Below, piece by piece: positions 14,778 to 18,712 of a stretch of 18,712 bases of DNA (position 1 is its first letter; each line of letters opens with the position of its first letter). Under the pieces are notes generated by a model that worked only from the letters and a program-made list of their open reading frames with translations, was not told the origin of the DNA and searched no databases. Both the position numbers and the translations under genes were made by a program. Source of the DNA: an uncultured bacterium (GTDB taxonomy: Bacteria > Hydrogenedentota > Hydrogenedentia > Hydrogenedentales > CAITNO01). Where the stretch lies: the NCBI GenBank assembly GCA_937923585.1, contig CALDSM010000339.1:1-18712 (forward strand), in the 5' to 3' direction.

Positions 14778-14791
14778 CGCCCTCCTTTTTT
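14767..14791 (+). terminator. Intrinsic terminator of the ABC/FG-GAP operon
   Basis: Six-bp arms AGGGCG (14767-14772) and CGCCCT (14778-14783) around a 5-nt loop are followed by CC and a run of six T (14786-14791). The stem spans the stop codon of the last gene. The stem is short, but the T run and the position support termination. Confidence 0.6.
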
Positions 14792-14818
14792 CGCCAGGAC
14801 CCCGGCCGCCTTGCGTGG

Positions 14819-14837
14819 ACGCGGCGTCCTGCCGCGT
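14819..14837. repeat. Hairpin between convergent operons
   Basis: Perfect 7-bp arms ACGCGGC (14819-14825) and GCCGCGT (14831-14837) with loop GTCCT, eight bases past the stop of the minus-strand importer gene. No T run follows on the minus strand, so it is either a weak or factor-assisted terminator or another hairpin repeat. Confidence 0.5.
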
Positions 14838-14844
14838 TCCGGAT

Positions 14845-16428
14845 CTAGCGCCGCTGCTGCGGATGCGCAACGGCCAGCCGCCGCTCGGTCCACCGGGCCA
14901 GCCGCACAAAGGGCAGTCCGATCAGCAGGTAGATCACGGCGACCATGATGCCCGTGCCGAAATAGTCGTAGTAGGTCGTGGCCAGCATGCTGTAGGTCTT
15001 GGTCAGCTCGACCATGGTGATCACCGACACCAGCGACGAGTCCTTCAGCAGCGAGATGAAGTCGTTGGTCACCGGCGGCAGCACCACGCGGAACGCCTGC
15101 GGCGCGATGACATGCCGAATGGCCTGACCCCTTGTCATGGCGAGTGCCAGCGCCGCCTCCATCTGCGAATAGGGCACCGCCGTGAACCCGGCACGGTAGT
15201 TCTCCGCCTCATAGGCCGCATAGTTGAGGCCCAAACCCACCACGCCCGCCCAGAACGGCGAGAAGCGTATGCCCACCGCAGGCAGCCCGTAGAAGATGAA
15301 GAACAATTGGATAAGCACCGGCGTGCCGCGAACAATCTCGATGTAGAGGGTGGCCAGAATGCCCAGCGGCCGCGGGGCGTACACGCGGACCGTGGCAAGG
15401 AAGAATCCGAGCACCACCGCCAGCACCATGGCCAGCATGGACACCTCCAGCGTTAGCAGCGCACCCTTGCCCAAAATCGGCAGGAAGCTAACGTAGCGCC
15501 TCAACCGCTGTTCAAAGTCCGTCCGAGGCTGGATGTGTTTGACCCAGTCGTTGTACATGACCGGCTCCGCCGTGGAGGCGGCGAAATCCTGAAACTCATT
15601 TGCCGTGGCCGGATTCCAGAGATTCCAGCGCTCCAGAATCGCGCGCAGTTCGCCGTTCTGGCGCATCTTCATCAGCACCGCATTGACCTTGTCCAGCAGT
15701 TCCTTCTTGTCCTTGGAGAAGGCGAAGCCGTAGGCGATGCGGCTGATCTCGGGCCGGACAAATTTCACCTCGGGCCGCGGCCCGCCGTAGTACAGCGCCA
15801 CCGGCGCGTCAAACAGCACCGCATCAAGCCGTCCGTTCACCAGGTCGTCAAACCCGTTGACCTCGGTCGGATAGGCGCGGATGTCCACACCCTTCAGCGA
15901 ATTGAGCAGGTGGAATGCGCCGGACTCCTTGAGCGTGCCCACCACCCTGCCCCCGCAGTCCTGGATGGTGTTGATGAGGAACTCATTCCTGCGCACGCAC
16001 AACTGGAGGCCGGTCACGTAATACGGCACGGAAAACAAGACGGCCTCCTCGTGCTCGGGGGTGATCTCCTGGCCTTCGGCGGCCATGTCGTACAGGTCCC
16101 GCGAAAGGCCCGGGATAAGTTTGTCCCAGTCATTCTGCACCATCACGGGCCTGCGCCCGAGTTCCCTGGCGACGGCCTCGATCAGTTCCACCTCAAAGCC
16201 GATCCGTTTGCCCGGATTGCGCCAGTCCTCAAACATGTAGGGGAGCCCGCCCTCCAGGTCCGCGCCGTAGCGCAGTGTGCCGGCCTCAGCCGGCACCGGA
16301 TTCACCTGGGCGAAATCGGCGCCGGTGAATTCCCCGCCCCCTTCCGCGGCGCGGAGTTGCCCCGCACAGCCGCCAAGAAGCAACAGTGCCGTGAGGACCC
16401 GGATTCGAATGGGATGTGAACGGTTCAT
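14845..16428 (-). CDS. Polar amino-acid ABC importer: substrate-binding protein fused to permease
   Basis: Fusion of 527 residues. An N-terminal signal (MNRSHPIRIRVLTALLLLGGC) ends in a possible lipobox LGGC at Cys21. Residues about 50-275 are a family-3 solute-binding domain (LRYGADLEGGLPYMFED..., FDDLVNGRLDAVLFDAPVALYY). Residues about 305-527 are a HisM/GlnP-type permease with several membrane helices, the EIVRGTPVLIQLFFIFYG signature and an EAA loop near 424-444 (EAALALAMTRGQAIRHVIAPQ). The product binds a polar amino acid outside the membrane and passes it through the attached channel. Fused receptor-permeases are known in GlnP-like systems. The start ATG shares one base with the stop of the ATPase gene (TGATG), so translation is coupled. 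The specific amino acid cannot be told. If Cys21 is lipidated, the receptor would be membrane-held at both ends. Confidence 0.93.
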   Translation of the reverse strand: MNRSHPIRIRVLTALLLLGGCAGQLRAAEGGGEFTGADFAQVNPVPAEAGTLRYGADLEGGLPYMFEDWRNPGKRIGFEVELIEAVARELGRRPVMVQNDWDKLIPGLSRDLYDMAAEGQEITPEHEEAVLFSVPYYVTGLQLCVRRNEFLINTIQDCGGRVVGTLKESGAFHLLNSLKGVDIRAYPTEVNGFDDLVNGRLDAVLFDAPVALYYGGPRPEVKFVRPEISRIAYGFAFSKDKKELLDKVNAVLMKMRQNGELRAILERWNLWNPATANEFQDFAASTAEPVMYNDWVKHIQPRTDFEQRLRRYVSFLPILGKGALLTLEVSMLAMVLAVVLGFFLATVRVYAPRPLGILATLYIEIVRGTPVLIQLFFIFYGLPAVGIRFSPFWAGVVGLGLNYAAYEAENYRAGFTAVPYSQMEAALALAMTRGQAIRHVIAPQAFRVVLPPVTNDFISLLKDSSLVSVITMVELTKTYSMLATTYYDYFGTGIMVAVIYLLIGLPFVRLARWTERRLAVAHPQQRR

Positions 16429-17222
16429 CAGAGGTCGCGCCCCACAAATTGGCCAAGGAAGCGCCGCGTGCGCTCGTCCTTGGGATCCATGAAGATTTCA
16501 TCCCCGCCGGAAATCTCGACGATTTCGCCCTGCTCCATGTAGATGATGTAGTCGGAGGCGTTGCGGGCAAAGCGCATCTCGTGCGTCACGATGACCTGCG
16601 TCATCCCGTCCCGGTCCAGCCCGCGCATCACCTCCAGCACCTCATCCACCAGTTCCGGGTCCAGCGCCGAGGTGGGCTCATCGTACAGCATCACCCTGGG
16701 GTTCATGGCCAGCGCCCGCGCAATGGCCGCGCGCTGCTGCTGACCGCCCGAAAGGCTGTGGGGATACCGGTCTTTGTGCTTGAGCAGGCCGACCTTTTCC
16801 AGCAGCCGCAGCGCGTCGGCCTCGGCGGTGTCGCGCGGCTCCTTCTTGACAACCATCGGCGCGAGCATGATGTTCTCTTGGATCGTCTTGTGCGGAAAAA
16901 GGTTGAGCGACTGAAACACCATGCCCACTTCTGCGCGCAGCGTGTGCGCCCGTTCATGGAAGGCATGGTCGGGACGGTCGTGCCGGTTCGCCCGTTCCAG
17001 CGTCTCGCCCGCGATGGTGATGCGCCCCGAATCCAGAATCTCAAGGCAGTTCAGGCAGCGCAGCAGCGTGGTCTTGCCGCAGCCCGACGGCCCGATGACG
17101 GACACCAGATCGCCCTCCCCGATCACAAGATTGATGTCCCTGAGCACCGGCGGGCCGTCAAAACTCTTAAACAGGTGCTCCACAGAAATCAACGGAGCGG
17201 CCGGTGGTGCGGCTTGATTCAT
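16428..17222 (-). CDS. Polar amino-acid ABC importer ATPase (GlnQ/HisP class)
   Basis: Nucleotide-binding subunit of 264 residues that drives the importer encoded by the next gene. Motifs are Walker A GPSGCGKT (44-51), Q-loop GMVFQSLNLFPHKT, signature LSGGQQQRAAIARALA, Walker B RVMLYDEPTSALDP and H-loop VTHEMRFARNASD, all typical of the polar amino-acid family. A His/Arg-rich insertion (about RANRHDRPDHAFHERAHTLR) before the Q-loop makes it slightly longer than the usual 240-250. An AAGGAGA ribosome site seven bases upstream fixes the start at 17222; the open frame further up is discarded. A sigma-70-like promoter sits about 82 bp upstream of the start. Confidence 0.95.
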   Translation of the reverse strand: MNQAAPPAAPLISVEHLFKSFDGPPVLRDINLVIGEGDLVSVIGPSGCGKTTLLRCLNCLEILDSGRITIAGETLERANRHDRPDHAFHERAHTLRAEVGMVFQSLNLFPHKTIQENIMLAPMVVKKEPRDTAEADALRLLEKVGLLKHKDRYPHSLSGGQQQRAAIARALAMNPRVMLYDEPTSALDPELVDEVLEVMRGLDRDGMTQVIVTHEMRFARNASDYIIYMEQGEIVEISGGDEIFMDPKDERTRRFLGQFVGRDL

Positions 17223-17280
17223 AAGCCGGTCTCCTTTCGCGGATAATGGCGGCCCTGCGGGCCGGCACGCAACCTGCGAA

Positions 17281-17309
17281 AAGATACGCGGCTGGGAGGC
17301 GGGGGTCAA
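17281..17309 (-). promoter_or_regulatory. Sigma-70-type promoter of the amino-acid ABC operon
   Basis: On the minus strand TTGACC (complement of 17304-17309, 5 of 6), a 17-nt spacer and TATCTT (complement of 17281-17286, 4 of 6). The predicted start is near 17274, about 52 nt before the ATPase ATG. Confidence 0.6.
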
Positions 17310-17384
17310 GAAAGTTCAGTGGCCAGAAAGCTCAGTGGGTAGAGAGTCCATACTGCTGAACCACCGTTTGGCCTTTGCCGTCTT

Positions 17385-17522
17385 GCCCCCAAAGGGGGCG
17401 CATAATAATAGCCACGGGTGAAGCGCAGCGAAACCCGTGGTTTACGGCATATTACCCTCCCGTCCCCGAAGGGGGCGAACAATGTGTTGGCGTGTGGCGC
17501 GCATCTGTTCGCCCCCTTTGGG
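17385..17522. repeat. Cluster of G/C-run hairpins in a gene-free gap
   Basis: The 328-bp gap between the importer ATPase and the isomerase gene has no credible gene. It carries GCCCCC-AAA-GGGGGC (17385-17399) and CCACGGGT / ACCCGTGG (17412-17419, 17433-17440) around a 13-nt loop. It also carries a longer pair of 17-bp arms with one mismatch (17465-17481 and 17506-17522) built on GGGGGCGAAC/GTTCGCCCCC. The unit AAGGGGGCG recurs in direct and inverted orientation. It lies upstream of the importer promoter and just past the stop of the isomerase gene. A dispersed intergenic repeat is inferred; part may act as a terminator for the isomerase gene. Confidence 0.75.
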
Positions 17523-17550
17523 CCAAGAACATACCGCCATGCCGCCCTTC

Positions 17551-18384
17551 TCAGCAGAACTGCTCCAGATGCCACGCACCCCGGGCGAAACCCTCCTCGC
17601 GGCCCTGCGCGGCGTCCTCGTGCTCAATGCTGAGCACGCCGTCATAGCCGTTCATGCGCAGATGGCTGACATATTCGCCCCAGTTTATGGCGCCGAATCC
17701 GGGCAGCACATAGCGCCACCAGCCCTCGCCATAGACGCCGGTTTTCGCCCGCTTCGCGCGGTCAATCAGCACATCCTTTGCGTGGGTGTGGAAGATGCGG
17801 TCGCGGAACTGCGTAACCGGCAGCAGATGGTCGCATTCCTGGTGGACCAGATGGGACGGATCATAGTTGAGCCCGAAGTTGCCGTCCGGAATCGCCGCGA
17901 ACATCGCCTCAAAGGTGTCTAGCCCCTGCAGGCAGGTCGCGTACCAGTTCTCCAGCGCGATGTTGACGTTCTTCCTGCGCGCGTGCGCCAGGACGGGCTT
18001 GAACGCCACCGGCAGCACCTGCCGGATAGTTTCCATCTTGGTCATGCCCGGCGCGGCAAAGCCAGCCAGCATGCACACCGTGTCCACCCCAAGCAGTCTC
18101 GCGCCGTCAATGACCCGCTTGGCCGTTTCCTGCGCGGCCTTTACCTTCTTCGGGTCGGTCAGGTCGCAGGTGTAGTAGGCCAGCGCACTGATGCGCAGCA
18201 GCCGCGCGTCGCAGGCCTTGTGAATCTCTTTTGCCCGGGCACGGTCCAGATTCGCCGGGTCCACGTGCCTGCTGCCGGGATGGGTCGCAATCTCCAGCGC
18301 GGAAATGGAACTCGCCTCGGCGAAATCAAGCACAGACTCCAGCGATTCATCCAGGAACGGAACCGTCAGCATGCCTACTTCCAT
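17551..18384 (-). CDS. Sugar phosphate isomerase/epimerase-like TIM barrel (AP endonuclease 2 superfamily)
   Basis: Predicted soluble enzyme of 277 residues in the xylose-isomerase-like TIM-barrel superfamily, whose members act on sugars, inosose or related keto/hydroxy compounds using a divalent metal. Likely metal ligands are E145 (IALENW), D175 (NYDPSHLVHQ), H201 (FHTHAKD) and E254 (LSIEHED), in the spacing usual for the family; H178 follows in the DPSH motif. The GFGAINWGEYVSHLRMNGYDGVLSIEHED end is characteristic. No signal peptide is seen. An AGAAGGA ribosome site seven bases before ATG supports the start at 18384. It is downstream of the ceramidase-like fragment on the same strand with a hairpin repeat between them. 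The exact substrate cannot be assigned. Confidence 0.9.
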   Translation of the reverse strand: MEVGMLTVPFLDESLESVLDFAEASSISALEIATHPGSRHVDPANLDRARAKEIHKACDARLLRISALAYYTCDLTDPKKVKAAQETAKRVIDGARLLGVDTVCMLAGFAAPGMTKMETIRQVLPVAFKPVLAHARRKNVNIALENWYATCLQGLDTFEAMFAAIPDGNFGLNYDPSHLVHQECDHLLPVTQFRDRIFHTHAKDVLIDRAKRAKTGVYGEGWWRYVLPGFGAINWGEYVSHLRMNGYDGVLSIEHEDAAQGREEGFARGAWHLEQFC

Positions 18385-18452
18385 GGAAAGGTCCTTCTTC
18401 CTGCCGTCCGGCGGCGTGGTTCATTTCTTCGCCCCACTGGGAGCGCCCGTCA

Positions 18453-18470
18453 CTCCCGCGAAGGCGGGAG
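18453..18470. repeat. Short hairpin repeat
   Basis: Perfect 7-bp arms CTCCCGC (18453-18459) and GCGGGAG (18464-18470) around GAAG, in the 104-bp gap between the two last genes. It resembles the CCCGCGAAGGCGGG hairpins widely scattered in bacterial genomes. No T tract follows. Confidence 0.55.
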
Positions 18471-18488
18471 CATCCCTGCCGGCCGTCT

Positions 18489-18712
18489 TTACTTCTTCGC
18501 GGGCATCGGATCCGGTTTGGGGCTGTCCGCGATAAACTTGAGCGCCTCGGCGCAATAGATGTCGCCCGTCTTCTCGCCCAGCGAGGTTTCGCTGATGTAG
18601 TCGTACCGCTCGAAGCTCTGGAAATCCACCGCGGTCAACATGTAACCCACCGCGTCATTGGTCAGCCCGAACAGGAAGCAGTGGCCCGTGGGCATGTGCC
18701 GTTTCACATAGA
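18489..18712 (-). CDS. C-terminal fragment of an unidentified protein, possibly neutral/alkaline ceramidase-like
   Basis: The frame is open through the right window edge and ends with TAA at 18489, giving 74 visible residues; its true start lies outside. The visible end is mostly soluble, with GHCFLFGLTNDAVGYML followed by an acidic/aromatic stretch, a GEKTGDIYCAEALKFIAD helix and a Pro/Lys tail. The GLTNDAVGYML motif followed by an E-x-G-x-x-x-x-x-EAL helix recalls the end of the catalytic domain of neutral/alkaline non-lysosomal ceramidases (G-L-x-N-D-x-x-G-Y), which are common in this type of genome. The evidence is one short motif, so the family is tentative. A GTG at 18707 could serve as a start, but the preceding codons are open, so a larger protein is more likely. 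Confidence 0.5.
   Translation of the reverse strand, partial: YVKRHMPTGHCFLFGLTNDAVGYMLTAVDFQSFERYDYISETSLGEKTGDIYCAEALKFIADSPKPDPMPAKK

Noticed and set aside
17385..17522. Considered as a CRISPR array because of repeated G/C-run units
   Set aside because: Units are palindromic and unevenly spaced, with no uniform direct repeat, no unique spacers and no cas genes.

Overview
The window comes from a high-GC bacterium with a Gram-negative style envelope gene set. It holds 16 genes, two cut by the window edges. No rRNA, tRNA, insertion sequence, prophage or CRISPR array was seen. Several traits fit a Planctomycetota, Hydrogenedentota or other PVC-like lineage better than a proteobacterium: an ABC-2 permease fused to a CPBP protease, secreted FG-GAP/VCBS proteins, a neutral-ceramidase-like tail, and many small hairpin repeats between genes. 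That placement is inference from gene content only.

Left part (1-5904). A truncated purine nucleoside phosphorylase and a DUF167 protein lie on the minus strand. Next comes a phage-shock (Psp) locus: pspF on the minus strand, then divergent pspA-pspB-pspC, followed by a two-domain signal peptide peptidase sppA on the plus strand. The pspF/pspA gap contains a sigma-54 promoter with GG-N10-GC geometry for pspA, a good sigma-70 promoter for pspF, and a possible PspF operator close to the pspF start. This forms a coherent inner-membrane stress and quality-control unit.

Middle (5905-14777). Two ABC-2 exporter loci are divergent around a 379-bp repeat-bearing gap. Leftward: a NatA-like ATPase, a NatB-like permease carrying a C-terminal CPBP (CAAX-type) protease domain, and a stand-alone CPBP protease that closely resembles that domain. 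Rightward: ATPase, permease and two predicted secreted FG-GAP/VCBS proteins. These four genes are each joined by a 4-nt ATGA overlap, ending at a likely intrinsic terminator. This is the best candidate for an undescribed system in the window.

Right part (14845-18712, all minus strand). A polar amino-acid ABC importer consists of an ATPase and a substrate-binding/permease fusion with its own sigma-70-like promoter. A multi-hairpin repeat region follows, then a sugar phosphate isomerase/epimerase-like TIM barrel, and the C-terminal end of a possible neutral ceramidase-like protein cut by the window edge.
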